Assembly (NCBI RefSeq): GCF_024733565.1
Contig: NZ_JANIOC010000014.1
Location: forward strand, 44,759 to 108,758
Length of the DNA stretch: 64,000 bases
Origin: Rossellomorea sp. SC111
Lineage (GTDB): Bacteria > Bacillota > Bacilli > Bacillales > Bacillaceae_B
Direction of reading: 5' to 3'
The notes beneath the pieces are model-generated. The model did not search any database and was not told the DNA's origin. It was given only the letters and a program-made list of their open reading frames with translations. The position numbers were made by a program, and so were the translations under genes. Numbering within the stretch: position 1 is the first letter of the stretch; each line of letters starts with the position of its first letter. Shown in pieces: positions 54,143-63,999 of this stretch.

Positions 54143-54385
54143 GTTGATTGAAGCGGAAGGTGCTCGACTCCTGCGGGAAACAACGAAAAGCGGAGGCGGC
54201 TTGTTCAGCCCCGACAAGCATAAGATGAATGGGCCTAATAAGGCGTTTTTTGCCTTCTTGGACCATTTAGCTTATGACCTCGAGGGGCTAGCCGCCGGAG
54301 CTGGACAAGGGTAGGACACCACATGCAGCCGAGGAGGCTCAACTCACGCCCCGCGGAAAGCGAGCACCTGCAGCGGAAATCAACC
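54143..54385. repeat. Palindromic repeat element, long form (copy B)
   Basis: A 243-base block with termini GTTGATT/AATCAAC. The outer parts match copy A in the opposite orientation (GAAGCGGAAGG..., CGACTCCTGCGGGAA, GAGGAGGCTCAA, CCGCGGAAAGCGAG). The centre carries an extra ~110-base module with its own hairpin, CATAAGATGAATGG...CCATTTAGCTTATG around GGC-GTTTTTT-GCC. An open frame across it (67 codons) has no SD and merely reads the repeat. Bases 54048-54142 and 54386-54504 hold nothing else I can support. Confidence 0.7.
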
Positions 54386-54504
54386 ACCACTCGCTAATGG
54401 AATTATTGTTCACGAAAAAACCTTTTATGTTTTAACCATCCCACTTTCGGATAAAGTATGGTTAGGACAAGATTTAAGCGAACATTATGAAGGATGTGAA
54501 GAAA

Positions 54505-55260
54505 TTGCTAACAGACAGCCAAAAACAGACATTAAAACAAGAATTGGTTCAACAGGAAAAGCAGTTAAAAGAACATTTACATCAGGATTTAGATAATCTT
54601 CACCATACAAACGAACGAGATAATTCAGGAGAACTTTCCCTTTATGATAACCATCCGGCCGATATGGGTACAGAGTTATATGAACGGGAAAAGGATTTCG
54701 CCATCGACGATCATGCGAAGCTTGAACTGGATAAAATCCAACAAGCCCTGCATGCGATCGAAGCCGGTACTTACGGTCAATGTAAAGAATGCGGACAGGA
54801 TATCCCTTACGAGCGTCTCGAAGTCATTCCGACGACCCTTTATTGTAAGGACCATACACCGGAGAAGTCGACACCCCAGGATCGACCAGTGGAAGAAGAT
54901 GTGCTGCAGCCGCCCGTCGATAATGAATTCAGACATGAAACAGATGGAAATGTGCGTGACGACCAGGACAGCTTCCAGGAGGTCGGCCGTTTCGGGACTT
55001 CTGAAACCCCATCCGACTTTGAAGGAGATCATGAGGATTACTCAGATCTGTATCAGGATGAGGACACATCGGAAGGGTTCACCGAGGATTATGAATCATT
55101 CGTCGGGACCGACATGGAAGGATCAAACCGTAAAGCCTATCCGTCGAAGACACATGAAGAGTATGAGGACATGCTCGATGAGAACGATATGGAATCTCCA
55201 CTGGGGGACATCCCCTATAAAGATGGAGATAGCTACGTTTCAGACAAGAAGAAAAAATAG
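54505..55260 (+). CDS. yteA: TraR/DksA-type zinc-finger sporulation protein YteA
   Basis: A 251-residue acidic protein. The TTG start (MLTDSQKQTLKQEL) follows AAGGATGTGAAGAAA; an ATG six codons earlier overlaps that SD. A coiled-coil N-terminus leads to ELSLYDNHPADMGTELYERE and a zinc-finger-like CKECGQDIPYERLE at about residue 92; the C-terminal half is acidic and low in complexity. B. subtilis YteA, next to menA, is a sigma-K-associated family of unknown function. Confidence 0.88.
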   Translation: MLTDSQKQTLKQELVQQEKQLKEHLHQDLDNLHHTNERDNSGELSLYDNHPADMGTELYEREKDFAIDDHAKLELDKIQQALHAIEAGTYGQCKECGQDIPYERLEVIPTTLYCKDHTPEKSTPQDRPVEEDVLQPPVDNEFRHETDGNVRDDQDSFQEVGRFGTSETPSDFEGDHEDYSDLYQDEDTSEGFTEDYESFVGTDMEGSNRKAYPSKTHEEYEDMLDENDMESPLGDIPYKDGDSYVSDKKKK

Positions 55261-55297
55261 AAAAAACGCTTGGGATTCGATTCCCAAGCGTTTTTTC
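55261..55297. terminator. Bidirectional terminator between yteA and glgP
   Basis: A perfect stem AAAACGCTTGGGA/TCCCAAGCGTTTT with A and T runs on both sides, shared by the convergent genes. Confidence 0.9.
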
Positions 55298-57702
55298 TAT
55301 TTCATTAAACTCCCCTGTGCAATGCCCCATATGTCTTTCGCATATTGCTCGATTGTCCGGTCGCTGGAGAAATAGCCGGAATTGGCAATGTTCTGCAGGC
55401 ACATCCGTGACCAGTGCTCTTTGTTTTCATACGCCTTTCCTGCCTGTTCATGAACCCTTACGTAGGAATCGAAATCCCTTAGGACAAAGAATTGATCATT
55501 CTCAGTCAGTAACGAGTCATAAATGGTCTCGAAATGATCACCTGCATCCGGCAGGGTATCATCTATTAGTTGGTTCAACACCTTTTTGATCCTTGTATCG
55601 TAATGGAAGTACTCCATGGCGTAATAGCCTCCATGGTGCTGATATTTCATCACTTCCTCAGCCGTTAATCCGAATATGAAGATATTGTCTCTTCCGACCT
55701 GTTCCAGGATCTCAATATTGGCACCGTCAAGTGTCCCAAGGGTCAAAGCACCGTTCATCATGAACTTCATATTCCCCGTACCAGACGCTTCCTTACTGGC
55801 CGTTGAGATCTGCTCGGACAAGTCGGCTGCCGGGATGATCTCTTCTGCAAGGGACACCCGGTAATTTTCAAGGAACACGACTTTAATGCGCCCCTTCACA
55901 AGCGGATGATCATTAACAAGATCTGCTACAGAGTGGATCAATTTAATGATTTTTTTGGCATAGTAGTAACCCGGGGACGCCTTTGCCCCAAAAATGAATG
56001 TACGTGGATGAAAATCGAATCCCGGATCTTCCACACAGCGATTATACAGGTGGAGGATATGCAACACATTCATTAACTGACGTTTATACGCATGAAGCCG
56101 CTTCACCTGGATATCAAATATCGAAGACGGATCGACAATGATTCCATTGCTTTCATATATCAGACCGGCAAGCTTTTGCTTATTTCCCTGCTTCACATCA
56201 TACAGGTCTTTCAGGAATGCCGTATCATGGTGATACTCCTTCAGCTTCACCAGTTTGGAAGGGTCTTTGATCCACTCATCACCGATCGAAGAGGTAATCA
56301 GATTCGAAAGGGATGGATTGCTGTTAAGGAGCCACCTTCTATGGGTGATTCCATTTGTCTTGCTATTAAATTTACCAGGATAATATTGATAAAATAAGTT
56401 CATTTCCCGTTGCTTCAAAATTTCCGTGTGGATCTTTGCCACACCGTTCACACTGAAGCTTCCTACAATGGCAAGATGGGCCATTTTGACTTCATCATGT
56501 GAGATGATCGCCATGTCTTCTATCCTCTTCCACTCACCGGGATACTCTTTCCATAATTCCCTGCAGAACCGTTCATTGATTTCATTCACAATCATGTGGA
56601 TGCGGGGCAGGAGGGGCTGGAATATACGGATCGGCCATCTCTCCAGTGCTTCTGACAGAGTCGTATGGTTTGTATAGGCGAATGTATTCGTCGTGATTTC
56701 CCATGCTTCTTCCCATTCAAAGGAGTATTCATCCAGAAGGACCCTCATCAGTTCCGGGATGGCAAGAACCGGATGGGTATCATTGATATGGATTGAAATA
56801 TTCTCATGCAGTTCCTTCAGATTCCCATTTCGGTAAAGGTACGAATCCAGAATCGAGCGGATGCTTGCTGACACAAGGAAGTATTGCTGCTTCAGGCGCA
56901 GGATCTTCCCTTCTTCATGAGTATCGTCAGGATATAGAAATTCTGTGATGGCTTCCGTATCACGTTTGTACTTCATCATATCTTTACCCGCTTTATAGGC
57001 GGCAGGTTCGGCACTCCATAAACGAAGAGTATTGACCGTCGACGTCTCGAATCCCACTACAGGCATATCATAAGGAACCGCCGCGACGACTTCTGCATCT
57101 ACATGTCGAAACCTTAAGACATCCTTTTCCCTATATGATTCCACCTTCCCCCAGAATGGAACTTCGACGGTCAGGTCTGATTTACGGACCTCCCACACAT
57201 GACCATGACGCAGCCACTGTTCCGGAAGCTCCATCTGAAATCCGTTCACGATCTTTTGTTCAAACAATCCATGCTTATAACGGATTCCATATCCATGGCC
57301 AGGTAAATTAAGGGAAGCCAGGGAATCCAGAAAACAGGCAGCTAAACGGCCAAGGCCTCCATTTCCAAGTCCTGCATCGTGCTCAACCTCTTCCATTTCC
57401 GCAAGGTCGATTCCAAGATCCTGGAGTCCTTTATCCACGATATCGTAAATTCCCAGATTCGTAAGATTTTGCCTGAGCAGACGCCCCAGTAGAAATTCGA
57501 TGGATAAATAGTACACTTGCTTTTGTTTATTGAACCGGTATTGCTCATTCGTATGGATCCAGTTCATCGAAATATATTCACGTATCAAGTGGCCCAATGT
57601 GAAAAACTGATCCTGGCTTGTGGACTCAGGGAACGTCTTTCCATACATCATTTCTAGCTTCTTCAGAAACAATTCTTTGAATTCAATCGGATCAGAAAAC
57701 AT
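55297..57702 (-). CDS. glgP: Glycogen phosphorylase
   Basis: An 801-residue GT35 enzyme releasing glucose-1-phosphate from glycogen. Signatures are GNGGLGRLAACFLDSLA, RLHAYKRQLMNVLH, and the PLP-lysine motif EASGTGNMKFMMNGALTLGT (Lys near residue 640). The ATG at 57702 follows AAGGAGTGAAAGCC and overlaps the glgA stop by 11 bases. It is the last gene of the glgBCDAP operon. Confidence 0.96.
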   Translation of the reverse strand: MFSDPIEFKELFLKKLEMMYGKTFPESTSQDQFFTLGHLIREYISMNWIHTNEQYRFNKQKQVYYLSIEFLLGRLLRQNLTNLGIYDIVDKGLQDLGIDLAEMEEVEHDAGLGNGGLGRLAACFLDSLASLNLPGHGYGIRYKHGLFEQKIVNGFQMELPEQWLRHGHVWEVRKSDLTVEVPFWGKVESYREKDVLRFRHVDAEVVAAVPYDMPVVGFETSTVNTLRLWSAEPAAYKAGKDMMKYKRDTEAITEFLYPDDTHEEGKILRLKQQYFLVSASIRSILDSYLYRNGNLKELHENISIHINDTHPVLAIPELMRVLLDEYSFEWEEAWEITTNTFAYTNHTTLSEALERWPIRIFQPLLPRIHMIVNEINERFCRELWKEYPGEWKRIEDMAIISHDEVKMAHLAIVGSFSVNGVAKIHTEILKQREMNLFYQYYPGKFNSKTNGITHRRWLLNSNPSLSNLITSSIGDEWIKDPSKLVKLKEYHHDTAFLKDLYDVKQGNKQKLAGLIYESNGIIVDPSSIFDIQVKRLHAYKRQLMNVLHILHLYNRCVEDPGFDFHPRTFIFGAKASPGYYYAKKIIKLIHSVADLVNDHPLVKGRIKVVFLENYRVSLAEEIIPAADLSEQISTASKEASGTGNMKFMMNGALTLGTLDGANIEILEQVGRDNIFIFGLTAEEVMKYQHHGGYYAMEYFHYDTRIKKVLNQLIDDTLPDAGDHFETIYDSLLTENDQFFVLRDFDSYVRVHEQAGKAYENKEHWSRMCLQNIANSGYFSSDRTIEQYAKDIWGIAQGSLMK

Positions 57703-59137
57703 GGCTTTCACTCCTTGATACCAGGTCAGCGTATAGTTGATTATACTTAAAGGCCGATTGGGCCCAACTATAATCTTTATTCATTGCATTACGTACAATA
57801 TGGTTCCATGTTTCCGGATCTTCGTGGAAATATGATAGGGCTCTCCGGTAGGTGTAAAGCATATCGTGAGCATTAAAGTTTTTGAATGAGAAGCCGTTTC
57901 CGCTCTTCGTCTCCTCATTGTAAGATTCAACGGTATCGTTCAGTCCGCCTGTCTCCCTAACAAGTGGCAGTGCTCCGTATCTCATGGCAATTAACTGTCC
58001 CAGCCCGCAAGGCTCGAACTTGGAAGGCATCAGGAACAAATCACTGGCGGAATAAATCTGTTTTGCCAATTCTTCATTGAAGCCGATCTGTACTCTGACC
58101 TTATCTGGATACGTCCACTCCATTTCCCTGAAGAATTGTTCAAACTCCCAATCCCCTGTCCCCAACAGGACAAACTGGACATTTTCCTGGATCATCTCAT
58201 GAAAGACGCCCCTGATGAGTTCAAGACCCTTTTGGTTCGTCAGTCTCGAAATGATGGACACCAGTGGGATTCCTTCATTCTCCTCGAGGCCCAGACTTCT
58301 TTGCAGGTGCTGCTTCGACTGCTTCTTTCCTTGAAGATTCCCGCTGAAGAAAGGAAACTCCCCGTCATCAGGATTATACACTTCATCATCTATCCCATTG
58401 AGGATCCCCAATAATTGGTTGTACCGCTGGCCAAGTATATTATGAAGCTTTTCCCCGTAGTAAGGCGTGAGGATTTCTTCTTTATACGTAGGACTCACCG
58501 TTGTGACGAAGTCCGAAGAGATGAGCGCGCCTTTCATGAAATTGATATTCCCATAAAACTCGAGGTATTCATGATGAAAATACTTCTCAGGGATAGCTAA
58601 TAAGTCCGTCATCACCTCTTTAGGGTAGATGCCTTGAAATTGCAGATTATGAATCGTGAATACGCTGCGGATAAATGAATAACCGGGTCTTTCCTGATAC
58701 TCGCTTCGGAGTAAGAAAGGAACCATGCCCGTATGCCAATCGTGACAGTGAATCACATCGGGATAGAAATCGAGAACAGCAATACTTTCCAAAACAGCCC
58801 TTGTAAAGTAGGAGAACCTCTCTCCATCGTCAAAGTATCCGTATAATCGCTCCCGGTTAAAATAATATTCATTGTCCACAAAATAATATGTCACACCATT
58901 TTCACTGTACTCTTCAATTCCACAATACTGATCTCTCCAGCCTACTGACACGAAAAACTCTTTCTTCCGTTTCATTTTTGAACGGAATTCTTGAGGGATC
59001 CCGCCGTATTTAGGCAGAATCACCCTGACATCCGTGCCTAAACTTCTTAACTCCTTGGGCAGTGCGCCTGCAACGTCCGCCAAGCCCCCGGATTTAATAA
59101 ATGGGACACACTCAGATACTACAAATAACACTTTCAC
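57692..59137 (-). CDS. glgA: Glycogen synthase (ADP-glucose)
   Basis: A 481-residue GT5 enzyme. The N-terminal ADP-glucose-binding motif is KSGGLADVAG (near residue 15), and later VSIISRLTNQKG and FLMPSKFEPCGLGQL are GT5 signatures. It transfers glucose from ADP-glucose to the growing chain. The GTG start overlaps the glgD stop (GTGA); its SD is weak, consistent with coupling. Fourth gene of the glg operon. Confidence 0.95.
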   Translation of the reverse strand: MKVLFVVSECVPFIKSGGLADVAGALPKELRSLGTDVRVILPKYGGIPQEFRSKMKRKKEFFVSVGWRDQYCGIEEYSENGVTYYFVDNEYYFNRERLYGYFDDGERFSYFTRAVLESIAVLDFYPDVIHCHDWHTGMVPFLLRSEYQERPGYSFIRSVFTIHNLQFQGIYPKEVMTDLLAIPEKYFHHEYLEFYGNINFMKGALISSDFVTTVSPTYKEEILTPYYGEKLHNILGQRYNQLLGILNGIDDEVYNPDDGEFPFFSGNLQGKKQSKQHLQRSLGLEENEGIPLVSIISRLTNQKGLELIRGVFHEMIQENVQFVLLGTGDWEFEQFFREMEWTYPDKVRVQIGFNEELAKQIYSASDLFLMPSKFEPCGLGQLIAMRYGALPLVRETGGLNDTVESYNEETKSGNGFSFKNFNAHDMLYTYRRALSYFHEDPETWNHIVRNAMNKDYSWAQSAFKYNQLYADLVSRSESHVF

Positions 59138-60162
59138 GAATTCATCAGCGCTCCTTGAATCATCCCTTTGCGAATGACAATTGGATTGTTTGCTTCTCCG
59201 ATAAGCTTGACGCCATCTTCAATTCTCACATCTTTATCCAGAATCACATTCTCTAGTACACAGTTATCTCCAATTTGACTCTTCTGCATAATGATGCTGT
59301 TAGAAATAGCAGTATTCTTGCCGACCTTCACCGCTCTGAACATTGTAGAATTTTTCACTTTGCCCTCAATGAAGCATCCATTGGCGATGATGCTGTTCTT
59401 CACACTTGCCGCTGATGTGTAGCGTGTCGGCGGCTCATCCTTCACTTTCGTATAAATGGGCATATCTTTTTTGAACAGCTCTTTCCAATAGGATAAGTTC
59501 ATAAGCTTCATGCTGGCCTCATAGTATTCTTCAATGGAATCAATTGTTTGAACAAATCCTTCATGCTCATATCCGCACACCTTGAATCCGCTATCCATGT
59601 CATCCACCACATCCTGCATACATGTATAGCCCGTTTCACGCCTGTGCCCGATCAAATCAATCAGTGTAGATGTTTTTACTAGGTACATGTCTAAGGAGCT
59701 GCCATTGTGACGCATTTCCGTGATATCACAACCGATACGGATATGACGTTCCAGTACGGGCTGATAATCGATGTTACATAACGTAAAGCAATTGCTGATC
59801 AGGGCGTATTCCTGTGTACTGCGTCTGAAATAATCCATATGATGGGCAAAGTGATTGAAGGACCCGACACCCTCTTCATTCGCTTCCAATCCAGGAGCGG
59901 GAAAGAAAAACAAGCCATCCCGCTTCCGGTTCAGGTCCCAGTTCTTCCCTGATCCGAGGTGATCCATCAGAGATCTGTATTGAAACTTTGGAAAGATTGC
60001 TACACTGCCGATATCGGAATTCACCATATTGGAAAGGACAAAGTCAATCAATCGGTATCTGCCGGCTATGGGAAGGGCCGCCAATGAGCGATGCAGCAAT
60101 AAATCCTCCAAGGAATCGTAGTAACTCGTAGCATCAATAACACCAAGCATTGTATTTTTCAA
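59134..60162 (-). CDS. glgD: ADP-glucose pyrophosphorylase subunit GlgD
   Basis: A 342-residue relative of GlgC. It keeps LPIAGRYRLIDFVLSNMVNS, and the C-terminal left-handed beta-helix (SIIMQKSQIGDNCVLENVIL), but the glycine-rich pyrophosphorylase loop seen in GlgC (AGGKGSRL) is replaced by IDATSYYDSLE. This fits the known role of GlgD as a regulatory partner of GlgC in Bacillus-type heteromeric enzymes. TTG start after AGGAGGAGAAGTGTT. Confidence 0.94.
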   Translation of the reverse strand: MKNTMLGVIDATSYYDSLEDLLLHRSLAALPIAGRYRLIDFVLSNMVNSDIGSVAIFPKFQYRSLMDHLGSGKNWDLNRKRDGLFFFPAPGLEANEEGVGSFNHFAHHMDYFRRSTQEYALISNCFTLCNIDYQPVLERHIRIGCDITEMRHNGSSLDMYLVKTSTLIDLIGHRRETGYTCMQDVVDDMDSGFKVCGYEHEGFVQTIDSIEEYYEASMKLMNLSYWKELFKKDMPIYTKVKDEPPTRYTSAASVKNSIIANGCFIEGKVKNSTMFRAVKVGKNTAISNSIIMQKSQIGDNCVLENVILDKDVRIEDGVKLIGEANNPIVIRKGMIQGALMNS

Positions 60163-60204
60163 AACACTTCTCCTCCTCTAATGTTGTTAAGATGGTCTTG
60201 AATC

Positions 60205-61362
60205 TTACACTCTTTCCTGTTCCAACAGTGCTTCAATGAATGATTCCGTCACCAGGATGATTTCATCGGATCCCTCTTCCGGCATGATGCACAAGCCCTT
60301 TGGAACCTTTACATCCGGCGGCACGATTGCCTGCTCGATATAAGCATTTTCTTCAATGACGGCGTCCGGCATGATGACAGAACGACTGACATGCGCTCCC
60401 TTTTTCACCGTTGTTCCCTGGAAGAGTACGGACTTTTGAATCGTTCCTTCAATCGTACATCCTTCATTTACAAGAGAACCCTCCACAATGGCTTCTTCTG
60501 AAATATATTGTGGCGGCTCATTCGGATTAACCGAATACACTCTCCAATCATGATCGAACAGGTTCAGTTCATTCTGCTCATCTATCAGATCCATATTTGC
60601 TTCCCAAAGGCTCTTGACCGTACCGACATCCTTCCAATAACCTTCAAATGGATAAGCCATCAGTTTCTTCTTTTCATCAAGGAGGAGAGGAATGACATCC
60701 TTACCGAAGTCATGGCTTGAATCAGGATTCCGTTCATCCATCTCGAGATAATCCTTCAGTACGGAAAAATTAAAGATGTAAATGCCCATCGAAGCAAGAT
60801 TGCTTTTCGGGAAAGGCGGTTTTTCTTCAAACTCTGTGACACGCATATCCTCATTCGTGTTCATCAGTCCGAAACGGCTTGCTTCATCCCATCCCACTTC
60901 AATGACAGAAATCGAGACATCTGCTTTTTTCTCGATATGATAATCAAGCATTTTACTATAATCCATTTTGTAAATGTGATCCCCCGATAGAATCAATACG
61001 TACTCGGGATCATATTGCTCAAGGTAATTCATATTTTGATAAATGGCGCTTGCCGTCCCCGTATACCAGCGCATTTCGGATGATTCAGCATATGGGGGCA
61101 GCACCGTTACACCACCGTTCTTGCGGTCAAGATCCCACGCGCTCCCGATCCCGATATAGGAATTCAATACGAGGGGCTGGTACTGGGTAAGAACACCGAC
61201 AGTGTCGATGCCTGAGTTCGTACAATTGCTCAGGGTAAAATCAATGATACGGTACTTTCCTCCAAATGGTACGGCGGGCTTAGCCAGACTTTTCGTCAAT
61301 GAACTTAACCTGCTCCCTTTTCCACCTGCTAATAACATGGCCACACATCTACCTTTTGCCAT
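60205..61362 (-). CDS. glgC: ADP-glucose pyrophosphorylase GlgC
   Basis: A 385-residue nucleotidyltransferase. It has [45 protein letters not shown], and [20 protein letters not shown]. It makes ADP-glucose from ATP and glucose-1-phosphate, the committed step to glycogen. SD AAGGGGAGAAGTA. It works with GlgD, encoded 42 bases downstream. Confidence 0.96.
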   Translation of the reverse strand: MAKGRCVAMLLAGGKGSRLSSLTKSLAKPAVPFGGKYRIIDFTLSNCTNSGIDTVGVLTQYQPLVLNSYIGIGSAWDLDRKNGGVTVLPPYAESSEMRWYTGTASAIYQNMNYLEQYDPEYVLILSGDHIYKMDYSKMLDYHIEKKADVSISVIEVGWDEASRFGLMNTNEDMRVTEFEEKPPFPKSNLASMGIYIFNFSVLKDYLEMDERNPDSSHDFGKDVIPLLLDEKKKLMAYPFEGYWKDVGTVKSLWEANMDLIDEQNELNLFDHDWRVYSVNPNEPPQYISEEAIVEGSLVNEGCTIEGTIQKSVLFQGTTVKKGAHVSRSVIMPDAVIEENAYIEQAIVPPDVKVPKGLCIMPEEGSDEIILVTESFIEALLEQERV

Positions 61363-61377
61363 TACTCTTCTCCCCTT

Positions 61378-63240
61378 TCACTCGATTGGTCTTAAATAAA
61401 CGGCTGCGTATGGTGGAATCGTCATTTCCACATAACCATTTCTTCCATGATACGGTTCATTGTGCACGGTAAGCGGGTTGGGATTCACCTGATGGGAACC
61501 TCCAAACCTTTCATCATCACTATTCCAAATCTCTTCATAAGAAGAAGCCTTATCTACCCCCACCTTATACTGGTGATACACATGGGGACTGAAATTGCAG
61601 ATCACCACAAGATGATCTCCCTTTTCTATCCCATAACGGATAAAAGAGAAAATCTGCTGCGCAGCATTATTTACATCAACCCACTGGAATCCGTCTGAAC
61701 GATGATCCATTTGAAATAATGGTTCAGCACCTTTATATAAATGCATTAGCTCTTTAAAATATGAATTGAATTTGTGATGAAAGTCGTAATCCAGTAGATG
61801 CCAATCTAACTCCTCAAGATCCTTCCATTCTGAAAACGGGGCCAGTTCACTTCCCATGAACAGAAGTTTTTTACCTGGATGAGCCATCATGAAGCCGAGG
61901 AGCAACCGGTATTGAGCGAATTTCTGCCAGTAATCCCCCGGCATTTTGTTTAATAGCGACTTCTTCCCATGCACCACTTCATCATGGGAGAAAGGAAGCA
62001 CATAATTCTCTGAAAAGGCATATAACAACGAAAACGTAATGAGAGAATGCACATGTTTTCGTTCAGATGGATCGGTTTCCATATATTTAAGGACGTCATT
62101 CATCCATCCCATATTCCACTTATAATTAAATCCAAGTCCTCCATAATGAACAGGAGACGTCACCTGTGGCCAGTCCGTAGAATCCTCTGCAATCATCAGA
62201 ATCGAAGAATCAAACTCAAAAACGGCCTTGTTCAAGTTTTTCAAAAACTGTATGGCCCCTTCATTCGGCGAAAGCTCACCTTGATTCGCCCAATAGATGA
62301 TGTTCGCCACTGCATCGATCCTGAAGCCATCGATATGATACTGATCCATCCAGAAACGGGCATTGGAAATCAGGAAGCTTCTCACTTCCCCCTTGCCCAA
62401 ATCAAAATTCGCCGTACCCCACGTATAGTTCTCACGGTCTCTTTCCTCACTGTACTCATAAGCAAACGAACCATCAAACTCATATAACCCATGCGCATCC
62501 TTACAAAAATGACCTGGGACCCAATCCAGGATCACGCCAATATTATGTAAATGACATTCATTCACAAATGTCATCAAATCATGTGGTGAGCCGTAGCGAC
62601 TGGTAGGGGAGTAATACCCCGTACCTTGATAACCCCAGGAACGGTCAAATGGATGCTCCGTGACAGGCAGCAGCTCGATATGGGTGAATCCATGCTCTTT
62701 CACATAGGGAATCAATTGCTGTGCTAATTCCTTATATGGAAGAAACTTTCCAGCTTTCTTCTTCCACGTGCCTAAATGTACTTCATAAATCGCCATAGGT
62801 TGGTCGTAGATCGTAGTGGATGAACGTTCCTCGATCCACTTCTCATCTTCCCATCGAAAGCCCTCCAGCTCATACACGACGCTTGCCGTATGAGGGCGCC
62901 TTTCAGAGGCAAACCCGTACGGATCCGCCTTCAGCTTCTTTGCCCCCAGGGGAGTCGTAATTTCATACTTATACGTTTCTCCCTTTAGATCCTTATCGAC
63001 TCGAATTGTCCACAGGCCTTCACTGTTCCGTTTTTTTAAATCATATCCATTCCCATTCCATTGATTAAAGGAACCCACCAATGAAACCTGCCTTGCTTTC
63101 GGTGCCCAAACGCAAAATTCTGTATAGGTCCCAGTGGAATCCCTTCTCACATGTGCACCCATAAACTGATAGGCCTGCTGCAAATTCCCCTCATGAAACA
63201 AAAACACATCGTAATCTGTTATGGTCATTGCGTTCATCAT
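61378..63240 (-). CDS. glgB: 1,4-alpha-glucan branching enzyme
   Basis: A protein of about 620 residues with an N-terminal CBM48 domain (YTEFCVWAPKARQVSLVGSFNQW) and a GH13 catalytic domain. The catalytic nucleophile is in DGFRIDAVAN, the acid in LMIAEDSTDWP, and the third aspartate region is PFSHDEVVHGKKSL. It introduces alpha-1,6 branches in glycogen. Two adjacent ATGs at 63240 and 63237 follow AGGTGAG. It is the first gene of glgBCDAP, ending 16 bases before glgC. Confidence 0.96.
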   Translation of the reverse strand: MMNAMTITDYDVFLFHEGNLQQAYQFMGAHVRRDSTGTYTEFCVWAPKARQVSLVGSFNQWNGNGYDLKKRNSEGLWTIRVDKDLKGETYKYEITTPLGAKKLKADPYGFASERRPHTASVVYELEGFRWEDEKWIEERSSTTIYDQPMAIYEVHLGTWKKKAGKFLPYKELAQQLIPYVKEHGFTHIELLPVTEHPFDRSWGYQGTGYYSPTSRYGSPHDLMTFVNECHLHNIGVILDWVPGHFCKDAHGLYEFDGSFAYEYSEERDRENYTWGTANFDLGKGEVRSFLISNARFWMDQYHIDGFRIDAVANIIYWANQGELSPNEGAIQFLKNLNKAVFEFDSSILMIAEDSTDWPQVTSPVHYGGLGFNYKWNMGWMNDVLKYMETDPSERKHVHSLITFSLLYAFSENYVLPFSHDEVVHGKKSLLNKMPGDYWQKFAQYRLLLGFMMAHPGKKLLFMGSELAPFSEWKDLEELDWHLLDYDFHHKFNSYFKELMHLYKGAEPLFQMDHRSDGFQWVDVNNAAQQIFSFIRYGIEKGDHLVVICNFSPHVYHQYKVGVDKASSYEEIWNSDDERFGGSHQVNPNPLTVHNEPYHGRNGYVEMTIPPYAAVYLRPIE

Positions 63241-63296
63241 CTCACCTACATTTTTTCAATCTACTTAACTACTTTCTAACAACATCACCAAAATCC

Positions 63297-63325
63297 TTTA
63301 TATTATCGTCGTTCAATTCCGACAA
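63297..63325 (-). promoter_or_regulatory. Possible sigma-A promoter of the glg operon
   Basis: TTGTCG, 17 bases, TATAAA on the reverse strand, about 60-90 bases before glgB. The B. subtilis operon is sporulation-controlled, so another sigma factor may act instead. The remaining gap 63326-63715 is AT-rich, and the two overlapping open frames there have no SD. Confidence 0.35.
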
Positions 63326-63715
63326 TTTACTACATACTTATATATAAAAACTGCCTATTTGGTAACTTATTCTAAATGGTAAGGTTTACATTGTAAAAAC
63401 ATAGGGGAAATACGATGAATTCGTAGCGGAATTTGTCGAAAGTTTTTATATAAAAAAATCTAAAATTAGTGGGAAATATAAAGGGATTCCGGTATTTTGT
63501 ATAGATTTTTGGTTGGTTGGAAGATGAAACAGTGGTGTCGAATGAAGGAAGGAGAATGGCTTTGTCTTATGGTCACTGACCTTATCTGCTTAATTGGAAA
63601 ATATGATTTGAATGGAATAATGAAGAAGTTGATAGAAGTCGATAATACACCCCTCTCCTCAGTAACCAGGGATATAGTTTTGCATATGGAGCATGCATAT
63701 CCAAGCTTCGCACAA

Positions 63716-63745
63716 CAAAAAAAGACTATCAACAATGATAGTCTC
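63716..63745 (-). terminator. Terminator of the tRNA cluster
   Basis: AGACTATC pairs with GATAGTCT, followed by TTTTTTT on the reverse strand, seven bases past tRNA-Glu. Confidence 0.85.
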
Positions 63746-63752
63746 TACAGAA

Positions 63753-63824
63753 TGACCCATACGGGATTCGAACCCGTGTTACCGCCGTGAAAGGGCGGTG
63801 TCTTAACCGCTTGACCAATGGGCC
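63753..63824 (-). tRNA. tRNA-Glu (TTC)
   Basis: The 72-base sequence folds as a cloverleaf: acceptor GGCCCAT/ATGGGTC, anticodon stem CCGCC/GGCGG with loop CTTTCAC (anticodon TTC), and T arm GGGTTCGAATCCC. CCA is not encoded. Confidence 0.95.
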
Positions 63825-63828
63825 TTAA

Positions 63829-63920
63829 TGGCGGAGAAGGAGGGATTTGAACCCTCGCGCCAGTTGCCCGACCTACACCCTTAGCAGGGGCGCCTCTTCA
63901 GCCACTTGAGTACTTCTCCA
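63829..63920 (-). tRNA. tRNA-Ser (GCT)
   Basis: A 92-base class II tRNA with a long variable arm. Anticodon GCT is in CCCCTGCTAAGGG, T arm GAGGGTTCAAATCCCTC, and CCA is encoded. Confidence 0.95.
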
Positions 63921-63924
63921 AATA

Positions 63925-63999
63925 TGGCTCCGCAGGCAAGATTCGAACTTGCGACCGATCGGTTAACAGCCGATAGCTCTACCACTGAGCTACTGCGGA
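63925..63999 (-). tRNA. tRNA-Asn (GTT)
   Basis: Acceptor TCCGCAG/CTGCGGA, D arm GCTCAGTGGTAGAGC, anticodon GTT in ATCGGCTGTTAACCGAT, T arm GCAAGTTCGAATCTTGC, and CCA encoded. It is probably one of a longer tRNA cluster extending beyond the window. Confidence 0.95.

Noticed and set aside
54111..54314. 67-codon plus-strand frame between menA and yteA
   Set aside because: It translates the palindromic repeat element; no SD and no non-repeat content.
53816..54385. CRISPR array suggested by repeated GC-rich motifs
   Set aside because: There are only two long, mutually inverted, imperfect copies, with no short direct repeats at constant spacing and no cas genes.
63466..63790. Overlapping frames of 89 and 97 codons on both strands between glgB and the tRNAs
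   Set aside because: One runs into tRNA-Glu and both cover the tRNA terminator; neither has an SD, and they cannot both be real.
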